A DNA stretch of 64,000 bases from Hydrogenophaga sp. (GCA_030696525.1 JAUYSB010000021.1:31166-95165), one strand, 5' to 3'. Numbered from the stretch's first letter, positions 50,277-59,207 are shown. The notes: generated by a model not told the origin, from the sequence alone. A program made the numbers and translations.

Positions 50277-50861
50277 ATGAACCTCGAACTGATGTCTTCA
50301 CCGCTGACCGAAGTGCTGCTGCGCTTTGTGCTGGATGTCGCGGCCATGGTGGCCCTGGTGTTCGGCATGTACTACCCGCGCTACCGCGACAAGGAACTGG
50401 TCACCGCGGCCGCGCTGTTCAACATCTTCGCCTTTGCGGTGCTCAGCATCCTCTCGGTGGTGGAGTTCAGCGTGGCGGCGGGCTTCGGCCTGTTCGCCAT
50501 CCTCGCGCTGTTCTCGCTGCGCTCGGAGCAGATCAGCAAGACCGAGATCACCTACTTCTTCGGCAGCATCGCCATCGCGGTCATCTGCTCGGTGCAGGGC
50601 ACGACGCTGGGCTTTGTGGCCACCGTGGTCGCGCTCATCCTGCTGGCCGCCTGGATCATTGACCACCCGCGCATGCTGCACGCCGCCGACGGCGTGAAGA
50701 TCACGCTCGACAAGATCGACGCGCACGCCCTGTCCGACCCCGGCGTGATGCGCGCCGACCTCTCGCAGCGCCTGGGCGTGGAGGTGATGTCCTACCAGAT
50801 CACCGCGCTCGACTACATCAACGACATGGCCCGCATCAACGTCTTCTACCGCAAGCGCTGA
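50277..50861 (+). CDS. DUF4956 membrane protein
   Basis: A 194-residue protein with four membrane helices in the first 125 residues (FVLDVAAMVALVFGMYYPRY, then LFNIFAFAVLSILSVVEFSV and FFGSIAIAVICSVQGTTLGF) and a soluble C-terminal ferredoxin-like part (VMRADLSQRLGVEVMSYQIT). DUF4956 proteins are commonly encoded next to VTC-domain polyphosphate polymerases, as here (23-bp gap). They may anchor or control the polymerase in the membrane. First gene of an ECF-controlled operon by promoter sequence. Confidence 0.88.
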   Translation: MNLELMSSPLTEVLLRFVLDVAAMVALVFGMYYPRYRDKELVTAAALFNIFAFAVLSILSVVEFSVAAGFGLFAILALFSLRSEQISKTEITYFFGSIAIAVICSVQGTTLGFVATVVALILLAAWIIDHPRMLHAADGVKITLDKIDAHALSDPGVMRADLSQRLGVEVMSYQITALDYINDMARINVFYRKR

Positions 50862-50883
50862 ACCCCACCCCAGGAGCACGACC

Positions 50884-51693
50884 ATGACCGATACCCCCCT
50901 CTGCGTCAGCGACAAGAGCGCGCTGTTTGCCGGCTTCGCCCCCGTCTCGCTGGATGCCCTGAACCAGAAGGCCGCCATGCTCGAGCGGCTGGACAACAAG
51001 TACCTGGTGCGCGAATCCGTGCTGCGCGATGCGCTGCCCGAGCTGATGCGCCACTTCGATGTGCTGGAGATCGACGGCAAACGCGCCTTCACCTACGACA
51101 CCTGCTATTTCGACGACGCCGACCACCACAGCTACTTCGACCACCACCAGGGCCGGCGGCGCCGCTGCAAGGTGCGGGTGCGCCGCTACAACGACGCGCA
51201 GCTGTGTTTTGTCGAGGTCAAGCTCAAGGACCGGCGCGGCCAGACCATCAAGAAGCGCATGCCCTACGCACTGGACAAATACGGCACGCTGGACGCCTCG
51301 GCCAACGACCATGTGAACCGCTGCTATCTGGGCCTCTACGGCCAGGCTTTTGAACACCAGCTGCAGCCCGTGATTGAAATGCGCTACCGGCGCATCACCC
51401 TGGTGGCGCGCGAGGGTGGCGAGCGCATGACCATAGACGCGGAGCTGAGTTTCCGCGCCGGCGAACACTGCCGTCATGCGGCCGACGACGTGCTGGTGAT
51501 AGAAACCAAATCGGCCAACGGCAACGGGCTGGCCGACAAGATTTTGCGTGCCCTGCACCAGCACCCCACCAACGGCTGCTCCAAATACTGCGTGGGCATG
51601 GCGGCATTGCAGGCGGTGCAGCGCCACAACAAGTTTCTGCCTGCGCTGCGCAAGCTCGACGTGCTGCCGGCGGGCACACGGAGCACCCCATGA
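50884..51693 (+). CDS. VTC-domain polyphosphate polymerase-like protein
   Basis: A 269-residue VTC-domain protein. The tunnel-fold beta strands with paired basic residues are visible: ERLDNKYLVRESVLRDAL, TYDTCYFDDADHHSYFDHH, RRRRCKVRVRRYNDAQLCFV, EVKLKDRRGQTIKKRMPY and VIEMRYRRITLVAR, plus VLVIETKSANG near the end with the metal-binding Glu. In yeast the VTC complex makes polyphosphate from ATP. Bacterial members next to DUF4956 are poorly studied. It overlaps the following gene by ATGA. Confidence 0.88.
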   Translation: MTDTPLCVSDKSALFAGFAPVSLDALNQKAAMLERLDNKYLVRESVLRDALPELMRHFDVLEIDGKRAFTYDTCYFDDADHHSYFDHHQGRRRRCKVRVRRYNDAQLCFVEVKLKDRRGQTIKKRMPYALDKYGTLDASANDHVNRCYLGLYGQAFEHQLQPVIEMRYRRITLVAREGGERMTIDAELSFRAGEHCRHAADDVLVIETKSANGNGLADKILRALHQHPTNGCSKYCVGMAALQAVQRHNKFLPALRKLDVLPAGTRSTP

Positions 51694-52589
51694 CGGCACG
51701 CCTGGCACTGGGCGCCCTGCTGCTGGCCGCGTGTGGTGCGTGGGCACAAACCCCCGCCGGCCCCAGCGCGACGTTGCACGGCGCTCAGGCCGACGGCCAC
51801 CGCCTGACCGAGGTCTCGGGCCTGGCCTGGGACACGGCAGCACAGCAGCTGTACGCGGTGTCGGACCGCGGCCTGCTCTACCGGCTGGCACTCACTCGCA
51901 GCAGCGAACAGCCGCTGGCGCTGCAACTGCTGAGCGCGCACCCGCTCAAAGCGCCCGATGGCCGCCGCGTGGACGCCGAAGGCCTGAGCCTGCTGGCGGC
52001 CAGCGAGAGCCCCAGCGGCCAGACCGAGCTGCTGGTGGCCAGCGAAGGCCCGGCACGCGTGCTGCGTTTCAGCACCGACGGCGCGCTGCTGGGCGAATGG
52101 GCGCTGCCCACGGCGCTGGCGGCTTCGCGCGCGCTGCGCCGGGGCAACAGCCAGCTGGAGGCCTTGGCCATGCACCCGCGCCTGGGCCCGCTGGTGGCGG
52201 CCGAAGCGCCGTCGGCAGGTGGCGGCCGGGCCGCGCACGAGGTCCACAGCGCCACCCGCAGCTGGACCTTTGCCGCCGGCAGCGGCCGCCAGGTGCGGCT
52301 CAAGGCCATGGACGTGTTGCCCGACGGCCGCCTGCTGGTGCTCGAGCGCGCGCAAGCCGGCGGTGGCCTGGTCAACCGCCTGCTGGAGGTCGATCTGAGC
52401 GCCTGTGGCGGGACCGCCACCTGCGGTGTGACCGAGCGTGTGGTGCTGGAGGGCGAGGTGGACGCCGCCAACCACGAAGGCATGGCCTGGCTGGGTGAGG
52501 ACGGCGGGCAGACGTGGGTGCTGCTGGTCAGCGACGACCGGGGCGCGCGCCAGACCGGCACACGTTTTCAGCTCATCGCGCTGCCCTGA
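51690..52589 (+). CDS. Secreted esterase-like phytase-family protein
   Basis: A 299-residue protein with a signal peptide (LALGALLLAACGAWAQ) and a beta-propeller-like domain of the phytase-like family: LTEVSGLAWDTAAQQLYAVS, DRGLLYRL, VDAEGLSLL, GNSQLEALAMHPRLGPLVAA, NHEGMAWLGEDGG and LLVSDDRGARQTGTRF. The D-x-E-G and N-x-E-G segments are the acidic calcium or phosphate sites of this group. Coupled to a VTC-type polymerase gene, it may act on phosphate esters or polyphosphate outside the cytoplasm. Confidence 0.82.
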   Translation: MTARLALGALLLAACGAWAQTPAGPSATLHGAQADGHRLTEVSGLAWDTAAQQLYAVSDRGLLYRLALTRSSEQPLALQLLSAHPLKAPDGRRVDAEGLSLLAASESPSGQTELLVASEGPARVLRFSTDGALLGEWALPTALAASRALRRGNSQLEALAMHPRLGPLVAAEAPSAGGGRAAHEVHSATRSWTFAAGSGRQVRLKAMDVLPDGRLLVLERAQAGGGLVNRLLEVDLSACGGTATCGVTERVVLEGEVDAANHEGMAWLGEDGGQTWVLLVSDDRGARQTGTRFQLIALP

Positions 52590-52644
52590 ACGGGCACAAT
52601 CGTCCCAGCCCGCGCGGCCACCGCGCGCACGAAAGGATGGCCCC

Positions 52645-53985
52645 ATGACCCTGCGCATTGGCGCCGGTGCCGGTTTTGCCGGTGACCGCATTGCCCCCGC
52701 CCGCGACCTGGCCGAACGTGGCCGGCTCGACTACATCGCCTTCGAGTGCCTGGCCGAACGCACCCTGGCCTTTGGCCACCTGCAGCGCGCCGCCGACCCC
52801 GCCAAAGGCTTCCACCCGCTGCTGGACAAACGCCTGGGCGCGGTGCTGGCGGCCTGCGTGAAAAACGGCACCACCATCATCACCAACATGGGCGTGGCCA
52901 ACCCGCGCGCCGCCGGCCGCGCCGCGCAGGCGCTGGCGCAGCGGCTGGGGCTGAAGATTCGCATTGCTGTGGTGACGGGCGACGACATCACCGCCGACGT
53001 GGGCCCCGACACCTGGCTGCCCGAAATCGGCCGCAGCGTGCGCGAGCACGGCCAGCGTGTCACTGGCGCCAACACCTATCTTGGCATCGACGCCATCCTC
53101 CCGGCGCTGGACGAACAACCGCACCTGGTCATCACCGGCCGCGTGGCCGACCCGTCGCTGTTCCTCGCGCCGCTGGTGCATCGCTTCGGCTGGGCGCGCG
53201 ACGACTGGGCGCTGCTGGGCGCGGGCACGGCCGTGGGGCATTTGCTCGAATGCAGCATGCAGGTCACCGGTGGCTACTTTGCCGACCCGCCGCACAAGCT
53301 GGTGCCCAACATCGCCCACCTGGGTTTTCCGCTGGCCGAGGTGTTGGCCGACGGCCGTGCCGTGGTCACCAAACTCGACGGCACCGGCGGCCTGGTGAGC
53401 GAGCTGACCGTGAAGGAGCAACTGATGTACGAGGTGCACGACCCGGCGGCCTACCTCACACCCGACGTGACGGCCGACTTTTCCACGGCACACATCACGC
53501 AGGCCGGCACCGACCGCGTGGCCGTGAGTGGCGTGGGCGGGCGCGAGCGGCCGCGCCAGCTCAAGGCCATCGTGGGTTTTGACGGCGGCTTCCTGGCCGA
53601 AGGCGAGATCAGCTACGCCGGCCCCGGCGCGGCCACACGCGCGCAACTGGCCGGCGAGATCGTGCGCGAACGTTTGGCCACCGTTCATGGCAACACCGAC
53701 GCGCTGCGGCTGGACCTGATCGGCCTCAACGCGCTGCACGGCACCGCCATGCAAGGCTTGCCGGCCTGGGCCACACAGAACACCGATGTGCGCCTGCGCG
53801 CCGCGCTGCGCACGCCGTCGCGCGCCATGGCGGAAAACCTGCTCGAAGAAGTGGAAAGCCTGTGGCTGGGCGGCCCGGCCGGCGGCGGTGGGTACCGGGG
53901 GCACATCACGCCCTCGGTGACGACCCAGCCCATCTATGTGGACCGCGATGCGATCGCGCTGAACATCGAGGTGCTGACGTCATGA
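52645..53985 (+). CDS. AtuA/DUF1446 family protein, module 3 (split form)
   Basis: A 446-residue AtuA protein, the closest of the three to the classical family: LRIGAGAGFAGDRIAPARDL, AFECLAERTLAF, TIITNMGVANPRAAGRAAQA, RIAVVTGDDITADV, VITGRVADPSLFLAPLVHRF, VGHLLECSMQVTGGYFADPP and TKLDGTGGLVSELTVKEQLM. The C-terminal ferredoxin-fold domain is encoded by the next gene (ATGA overlap). The ATG at 52645 has GAAAGGATGG upstream. It is followed by a Bug binding protein, as is module 2, pointing to uptake of its acid substrate from outside. Confidence 0.93.
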   Translation: MTLRIGAGAGFAGDRIAPARDLAERGRLDYIAFECLAERTLAFGHLQRAADPAKGFHPLLDKRLGAVLAACVKNGTTIITNMGVANPRAAGRAAQALAQRLGLKIRIAVVTGDDITADVGPDTWLPEIGRSVREHGQRVTGANTYLGIDAILPALDEQPHLVITGRVADPSLFLAPLVHRFGWARDDWALLGAGTAVGHLLECSMQVTGGYFADPPHKLVPNIAHLGFPLAEVLADGRAVVTKLDGTGGLVSELTVKEQLMYEVHDPAAYLTPDVTADFSTAHITQAGTDRVAVSGVGGRERPRQLKAIVGFDGGFLAEGEISYAGPGAATRAQLAGEIVRERLATVHGNTDALRLDLIGLNALHGTAMQGLPAWATQNTDVRLRAALRTPSRAMAENLLEEVESLWLGGPAGGGGYRGHITPSVTTQPIYVDRDAIALNIEVLTS

Positions 53986-54320
53986 GCACACGCACCGTTG
54001 CACTGCGCGACATCGCCTCCGCCCGCTCGGGCGACAAGGGCAACATCTCCAACGTCTGCGTCTGGGTCTACGAGCCGCGCCACTACGAGGCCGTCAAAGC
54101 GGCGCTCACCGTGGAGCGCCTCAAGGCCACCCACCCAGTGCTGTGGACCGGCCGCATCGAACGTTTTGAACTGCCAGACCTGGGCGGCATCAACTTCGTG
54201 TTCCACGACGCGCTGGAAGGCGGGGTCAACGCCTCGCTCAACCTCGACGCGCACGGCAAGTCCTTCGGCTTTTTGTTGCTGGCCCTGCCCATCGCACTCG
54301 ACGACACATCTCCGCACTAA
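53982..54320 (+). CDS. AtuA-associated ferredoxin-fold protein
   Basis: A 112-residue protein equal to the C-terminal domain of fused AtuA proteins. The signature ARSGDKGNISNVCVWVY parallels ARSGDKGDTSNIGVIA in the fused protein at 24510, and GGVNASLNLDAHGKSFGFLL parallels GGGGMASLRNDPLGKGMAQI at its end. It overlaps the AtuA stop by ATGA and is presumably a subunit of the same enzyme. Confidence 0.9.
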   Translation: MSTRTVALRDIASARSGDKGNISNVCVWVYEPRHYEAVKAALTVERLKATHPVLWTGRIERFELPDLGGINFVFHDALEGGVNASLNLDAHGKSFGFLLLALPIALDDTSPH

Positions 54321-54395
54321 CCATGAGGCCCAGTTGGTTCGGCAGCCTCTACACTCGAATGTGAACTTTTCACTCACAACACAGGAGACCGCCAG

Positions 54396-55373
54396 ATGAA
54401 CAAACTCACCCGACGCGTGGCCATTGCAGCCGCCGCCGCAGCCGCGTGTTTCGGCCCTGCCCTGGCCCAGGCCCAGAGCTACCCCAGCAAACCCATCCGG
54501 GTGATCGTGCCCTTTGCCCCCGGCAGCGCCACCGACCAGATCGGCCGCGCCTTCATGGCCAAGGTGTCCGAAACCCTGGGTCAGACCGTGGTGGTGGAGA
54601 ACAAACCCGGCGTCAACGGCATGCTGGGTGCGGCCGAAGTGGCCAAGGCCGCGCCCGACGGCTACACCTTCCTGCTGGGCACCAACAGCACCAACGCAGC
54701 GCTCAAGTTCCTGATGAAGCAGCTGCCCTACGACCAGGACACGGCGTTTGCACCCGTGGCCTACGTGGGCTCGGTGCCGCTGATGGTGGCGGTCAACAAC
54801 GACGTGCCGGCCAAGACCCTCAAAGAGCTGATCGACCTGGCCAAGGCCAAACCCGGCCAGGTCAGCGTGGCCTATGCCAGCACCTCGCAGCAGGTCAGTT
54901 CGGCCGTGCTGGCCAGTATGACGGGCGTGCAGTTCAACAACATCCCCTACAAGAGCGGCCCCACCGCCATGACCGACCTGATCGGCGGCCAGGTGATGGT
55001 GTTCACCGCCGACTTCGGCGTCACCGTGCCGCAACACAAGGGCGGCAAGATCCGTGGCCTGGCCGTGACCTCGACCAAGCGCGCCGCCGCTGTACCCGAA
55101 CTGCCCACCGTCAACGAAGCCCTGGGCTTGAAGGACTACGAACTGACCGCCTACTTTGCGGTGTTCGCGCCCGCCGGCACCCCGGCCGAGGCCATCACCA
55201 AGATGAACGCGGCCGTCAACGCCGCCGCCGCCAGCAAGGACATCCAGGACAAGTTCGCGCCCAACGGCTTTGCCATCGACCCCGGCACGCCGGCGCAGTT
55301 GGCCGAGCGCAACAAGATCGAAACGGTCAAGTGGGAAAAGGCCATCCGCGAAGCCAAGATCGAGCCGCAATAA
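54396..55373 (+). CDS. Bug family substrate-binding protein
   Basis: A 325-residue Bug/TctC-type protein with a signal peptide ending PALAQAQ. Standard features are YPSKPIRVIVPFAPGSATDQ, VVVENKPGVNGMLGAAEVAK, FNNIPYKSGPTAMTDLIGGQ and ELTAYFAVFAPAGTPAEA. It lies 75 bp after the AtuA-associated gene with an AGGAGA ribosome-binding site and is followed by a good terminator, so it ends the transcript. No TctAB partner is adjacent; it may use the pair at 40014-41973. Confidence 0.93.
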   Translation: MNKLTRRVAIAAAAAAACFGPALAQAQSYPSKPIRVIVPFAPGSATDQIGRAFMAKVSETLGQTVVVENKPGVNGMLGAAEVAKAAPDGYTFLLGTNSTNAALKFLMKQLPYDQDTAFAPVAYVGSVPLMVAVNNDVPAKTLKELIDLAKAKPGQVSVAYASTSQQVSSAVLASMTGVQFNNIPYKSGPTAMTDLIGGQVMVFTADFGVTVPQHKGGKIRGLAVTSTKRAAAVPELPTVNEALGLKDYELTAYFAVFAPAGTPAEAITKMNAAVNAAAASKDIQDKFAPNGFAIDPGTPAQLAERNKIETVKWEKAIREAKIEPQ

Positions 55374-55396
55374 GCCGCTGGCTTCTGGCATCCAGC

Positions 55397-55428
55397 AACC
55401 CGCCCGCCTTCTGGCCGGCGGGTTTTTT
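55397..55428 (+). terminator. Rho-independent terminator after the Bug gene
   Basis: AACCCGCC and GGCGGGTT form the stem (55397-55404 with 55417-55424) and a run of six T follows from 55423. It ends the AtuA module 3 operon; the LysE gene converges from the other side 30 bp further. Confidence 0.85.
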
Positions 55429-55457
55429 GTTGTGGCGCGGGCAGCAAGGGGCAGGCG

Positions 55458-56093
55458 TCACTGCCGCCGCTCAAGGGCAAGAATGGAAAGACCCGCCGCG
55501 ATGAAGGTGAGACCGGCACCCACATTGGCTGCAGCGACCACCTTGGGCCGACGAGACAGCCACTGGGCAAGCTGCGCCGAGAAGCAGCCCAACAACGTGA
55601 AAATGAGGGCCGTGAGGACCGCAAAGATGGCGCCAAAGACGAGCATTTGAATGTGCACCGGGCCACGCTCGACAGAGACGAACTGCGGAATGAACGCGAC
55701 CACAAAAAGACCGGGCTTGGGGTTCAGGACGTTGGACAGCAGGCCCGTCGCGAAGACGCGCCAAAGGGGCTGCTGATCGGCGGGCGCGAACGAGATGAGG
55801 CTGCGCGCGGAGACGGCCTTGTAACCCAGCCAGAGCAGGTAAGCGGCGCCTGCTGCCTTGACGGCCCAAAAGGCCACTGGCGATGTTTGCAAGACCAGCG
55901 CGAGACCGAGTGTGGCGGCGACCGTGTGAAACATGATGCCCAAACCCGCGCCCACCGACGACAGCGCAGCCGCCGCACGGCCTTGGCTCAAGCCGCGACC
56001 GATGGCCAGGATGTTGTCTGGCCCGGGCGCAATGACCACCACCAGCACGGCGGCGAGGTAGGCCGCCAGGATCTCAGAAGGAAACATCAGCAT
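55458..56093 (-). CDS. LysE/RhtB family amino-acid exporter
   Basis: About 211 residues with six membrane segments. Family marks are VLVVVIAPGPDNILAIGRGL, GAGLGIMFHTVAATLGLALV, AAGAAYLLWLGYKAVSA and TGLLSNVLNPKPGLFVVAFI. Members export amino acids or related small molecules. The start is ambiguous: ATG at 56093, with another two codons later, while a longer frame starts at 56153. It is divergent from the GGDEF gene at 56231. Confidence 0.9.
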   Translation of the reverse strand: MLMFPSEILAAYLAAVLVVVIAPGPDNILAIGRGLSQGRAAAALSSVGAGLGIMFHTVAATLGLALVLQTSPVAFWAVKAAGAAYLLWLGYKAVSARSLISFAPADQQPLWRVFATGLLSNVLNPKPGLFVVAFIPQFVSVERGPVHIQMLVFGAIFAVLTALIFTLLGCFSAQLAQWLSRRPKVVAAANVGAGLTFIAAGLSILALERRQ

Positions 56094-56230
56094 GGCGGCG
56101 ATTGTGCCCCCGATGCCCCAGGTGAATGTGCCGCCGAGCAGGATGGGCCGCACCGTCTGTGACCCGCCCGCTCAGATTGTTAAAGTGTCAGCCTCCCACC
56201 CCAACTTGCAGCCGACCCTGCGCCGCCACC

Positions 56231-57682
56231 ATGCCCGCCCGTTCCGACTTTGAGCAGATGTTCGACCTTGCCCCCGCCTCGCTCTGGCTGGAGGACTACA
56301 GCGGCATCAAGCGGCTGTTTGACGCCTGGCGCGCCGAGGGCGTGAGCGACCTGGCAGCCATGTTCATCGCCCAGCCCGAACGCCTGGCCCAGGTGGCAAC
56401 CGCGCCCATGGTGCTGCGGGTCAACCAGCGCACGCTGCAGATGTTCGAGGCGGCCACTCAGGACGAGCTGGTGGGCCAGCTGAGCAAGGTGTTTGGCGAC
56501 GGCACGCTGGACCAGTTCGGGCGCGAGATGGTGCAGCTGTGGGACTCGGGCCGCGAGTTCAGCGGCGCCTCGGTCAACTATTCGCTCAGCGGCCGGCGAA
56601 TCGATGTGGAAATCCAGGCGCGGGTGCTGGAAGGCCACGAAGCGACCTGGGACCGGGTGCTGGTGTCGCTGCAGGACGTGACCGCGCGCGTGTTGGCCAC
56701 GCAGCAACTGCAGCTCAGCGAGGCCTACGCGCACAACCTGTTCAAGTTCTCGCCGGTGTCGCTGTGGGTGGAAGATTTCAGCGGTGTGCGGGTGCTGATG
56801 GACGAGGTGCGCGAGCGCGGCATCGAGGACCTGCGCACCTTCATCAACGTGCACCCCGAGTTCGTCACCCGCTGCATGCGCGAGATCCGCGTGATCGACG
56901 TCAACCAGCAGACGCTGCGCATGTTTGGCGCCGCCGACCGCGATACCCTGCTGCGCCAGCTCGACCGCGTGTTCCGCGGCGAGATGCACGAGTGTTTTGC
57001 CGAGCAGCTGATCGACCTCTGGAAAGGCCAGACCTTCCAGCAGCGCGAGGTGGTCAACTACTCGCTGGCCGGCAACCTGATGCACGTGCACATGCAGTTT
57101 GGTGTGCTCGAAGGCCACGAGGCGAAATGGGACCTGGTGCTGGTGTCGCTGATCGACATCACCGCGCGCAAGAAGGCCGAGGCCTACCTGGAGTACCTGG
57201 GCAAACACGACACCCTGACCAAGCTGCGCAACCGCACCTTCTACATCGAGGAACTCAACCGCCTCTCGCGCAAGGGCCCGTGGCCGGTGAGCGTGCTGGC
57301 CATCGACCTCAACGGCCTGAAAAACGCCAACGACAGCAACGGGCATGCGGCGGGCGACGCGTTGTTGCGGCGCGCGGGCGAGGTCTTGTCCAAGGCGGTG
57401 AGCGAGCCGGCCTGCGCCGCGCGCATCGGCGGCGACGAGTTCATGGTGCTGATGCCCGGCACCGACCGCGCGGGCGCCGAGCGCCTCAAAGACCACATCG
57501 ACTCGATGCTCGAACTCAACAACCAGTTCTACCCCGGCCAGCCGCTGAGCCTGGCCATCGGCATTGCCACCGGCCGGCACGCGGGCGACCTCGAACTGAC
57601 CTGCCAGGACGCCGACCGCGAGATGTACGCCGCCAAGGCGCACTACTACGCCACCCACCAAATCGAGCGGCGCAAGGGCTGA
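56231..57682 (+). CDS. Diguanylate cyclase with two tandem PAS-type repeats
   Basis: A 483-residue cytoplasmic protein. Two homologous sensor repeats of about 150 residues are obvious: FDLAPASLWLEDYSGIKRLF aligns with FKFSPVSLWVEDFSGVRVLM, VNQRTLQMFEAATQDELVGQ with VNQQTLRMFGAADRDTLLRQ, and VNYSLSGRRIDVEIQARVLE with VNYSLAGNLMHVHMQFGVLE. The GGDEF domain follows (DTLTKLRNRTFYIEEL, active site IGGDEFM). It should make c-di-GMP under control of a duplicated PAS sensor. The ATG at 56231 is chosen because the frame before it has no domain content. Confidence 0.9.
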   Translation: MPARSDFEQMFDLAPASLWLEDYSGIKRLFDAWRAEGVSDLAAMFIAQPERLAQVATAPMVLRVNQRTLQMFEAATQDELVGQLSKVFGDGTLDQFGREMVQLWDSGREFSGASVNYSLSGRRIDVEIQARVLEGHEATWDRVLVSLQDVTARVLATQQLQLSEAYAHNLFKFSPVSLWVEDFSGVRVLMDEVRERGIEDLRTFINVHPEFVTRCMREIRVIDVNQQTLRMFGAADRDTLLRQLDRVFRGEMHECFAEQLIDLWKGQTFQQREVVNYSLAGNLMHVHMQFGVLEGHEAKWDLVLVSLIDITARKKAEAYLEYLGKHDTLTKLRNRTFYIEELNRLSRKGPWPVSVLAIDLNGLKNANDSNGHAAGDALLRRAGEVLSKAVSEPACAARIGGDEFMVLMPGTDRAGAERLKDHIDSMLELNNQFYPGQPLSLAIGIATGRHAGDLELTCQDADREMYAAKAHYYATHQIERRKG

Positions 57683-57692
57683 GCAGGCCGGC

Positions 57693-58496
57693 TCAGCGCC
57701 CGCTGAAACGCGCCGGCCGCTTGGCCAGGAACGCCGACACACCTTCGGCAAAGTCGGCCGTGCCGGCGCAGGCCACAAAGTCGCGCGCCTCGGCCTGCAG
57801 TTGCGTGTGCAGGTCGTTCTGGTCGGATTGGCGCATCAGCCGCTTGAGCCGGCCCAGCGCCAGCGGCGCCGAGGCTTCGAGCTGCCGCGCCAGCGCCAGC
57901 GTGTGTTCGGCCAGCGCATCGGCCGGCACCACGCGGTTGATCATGCCCAGACGCAGGGCTTCGGCGGCGTCAAAGGGTTCGCACAACAAGGCAATTTCAA
58001 GTGCCTTGCGCAGGCCCACCCAGCGCGGCAGGCCCCAGGAGGTGCCGCAGTCCGAACTGGTGCCGATGCGGGTGTAGGCCAGGTTGAAACGTGTGCCCTC
58101 GGCCGCCACGATCAGGTCGCAGGCCAGGGCCAGGCCCAGGCCACCACCGGCCACCGCGCCGTGCACCGAGGCGATCACCGGCGCTGGCAGGTCGGCCAGC
58201 AGTTCGATGCCAGCGTGCATCTCGCCGATCAGTTCGGCGGCCACCGCCGTGGGGTCGGCCGCCATGCTTTGCAAATCGCCCCCGGCCATGAAGGCCCGGC
58301 CCTCACCGCTGAGCACCAGCACCTGCACGGCGGGGTCGTCGCTGATCTGCCGGCAGGCCTGGTGAAAGGCCTGCGCCATGGGCAAATCGATGGCGTTCAT
58401 GGCCTGCGGCCGGTTGAAGCGCAGGTGGGCGATGCCGCCTTCGCGCCAGCAGCGCAGCGGGGCCACGTCCTGTGGCACGGATTCGGGAAGGGCCAT
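57693..58496 (-). CDS. Enoyl-CoA hydratase/isomerase, PaaG-like
   Basis: A 267-residue crotonase. Oxyanion-hole segments are GRAFMAGGDLQSMA and HGAVAGGGLGLALACDLIVA. Both crotonase glutamates are absent, but SSDCGTSWGLPRWVG holds the aspartate and glycine pattern of PaaG/ECI-type double-bond isomerases (usually PDSGGTW). Isomerase rather than hydratase activity is therefore favoured. It is a lone gene on the minus strand with no pathway neighbours; the two nearby transcripts end or start independently. Confidence 0.9.
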   Translation of the reverse strand: MALPESVPQDVAPLRCWREGGIAHLRFNRPQAMNAIDLPMAQAFHQACRQISDDPAVQVLVLSGEGRAFMAGGDLQSMAADPTAVAAELIGEMHAGIELLADLPAPVIASVHGAVAGGGLGLALACDLIVAAEGTRFNLAYTRIGTSSDCGTSWGLPRWVGLRKALEIALLCEPFDAAEALRLGMINRVVPADALAEHTLALARQLEASAPLALGRLKRLMRQSDQNDLHTQLQAEARDFVACAGTADFAEGVSAFLAKRPARFSGR

Positions 58497-58573
58497 GCTC
58501 TTGTCTCCTGATGCGGGTGTGCAACAGCACCCATTTCAATCGACAAACCGCCGCGCGCTTGTGCCGCAGACGA

Positions 58574-58604
58574 CAAAAAGAGCTGCCTTGTGGGCAGCCC
58601 TTTT
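58574..58604 (-). terminator. Terminator of the DUF4148 gene
   Basis: GCTGCC and GGCAGC (58582-58587 and 58593-58598) form the stem with a short loop. On the minus strand a run of five T follows (the AAAAA at 58575-58579 of the plus strand), and four T follow on the plus strand, so it could work in both directions. It separates the DUF4148 gene from the PaaG-like gene. Confidence 0.8.
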
Positions 58605-58655
58605 GCTGGAGATCTTCACGCTGCCCTAGAACGGGCATCAGGCAGCTGGCGTTGA

Positions 58656-58967
58656 TCAGGCGCCGATGTGGTTCAGCACGGTGCCGTCGCGCAGGGCGGT
58701 GGCCAACTCGGCGCGGACCTCATCGCGGCTCTTGCCAGCGGTCTGGATAGCGGCCTGCGCCGGGATTTCACCGTTCTGGGCCAGAACGCCAGCGCGGGTG
58801 GCTTCAGCCAGCTCGGCCTTCACTTGTGCACGGGTGACGGTGGAGCTCTGTGCCACTGCGTCTGCCGGGTAGATTTCGCCGTTGACGATGGGGCCGGCGG
58901 CCATGGCCTGACCAGCAGACAGGGCGGCGAAAGCGATGGCGATGGCGGAGAAGCGGGTGCGGTTCAT
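58656..58967 (-). CDS. DUF4148 secreted small protein
   Basis: A 103-residue exported protein: signal peptide FSAIAIAFAALSAGQAMA, then a mature part with two similar segments, TVTRAQVKAELAEATRAGVL and GKSRDEVRAELATALRDGTV. This duplicated R-x-x-V-x-AEL pattern marks DUF4148, which I know mainly from Burkholderiales. GGAAAC precedes the ATG at 58967. The function is unknown; the divergent LysR gene and the paired sites in between suggest LysR control. Confidence 0.88.
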   Translation of the reverse strand: MNRTRFSAIAIAFAALSAGQAMAAGPIVNGEIYPADAVAQSSTVTRAQVKAELAEATRAGVLAQNGEIPAQAAIQTAGKSRDEVRAELATALRDGTVLNHIGA

Positions 58968-59126
58968 TTCAGTTTCCTTTGACGATGATGATGTGGTGGT
59001 CGGGTCGTCGGGTGGACGGCGCCAGGGCCACATCGATGCCGCTTGTTGTGTGTGCTGCATCGATGGGATGAACTGTAAAGTTTCCATCCAAGAAGATAAA
59101 CAACCGTCATAGAACTTACACATTTC

Positions 59127-59165
59127 TGTTTTAGGAACAATAATCGGGCTTGTTTTGGGAACAAG
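59127..59165. promoter_or_regulatory. Paired operator-like sites in the DUF4148-LysR divergent region
   Basis: TGTTTTAGGAACA (59127-59139) and TGTTTTGGGAACA (59151-59163) are near-identical with TGTT/AACA ends, 24 bp apart. The second extends to CTTGTT-N5-AACAAG. Two spaced dyads of about 13 bp with a T-N11-A outline are what LysR regulators bind between divergent genes. The pair lies 43-81 bp before the LysR ATG. Confidence 0.65.
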
Positions 59166-59207
59166 TGCCCCCAAACCCCGCTCACAGAACGCTTGCTCAG
59201 GAGACCT

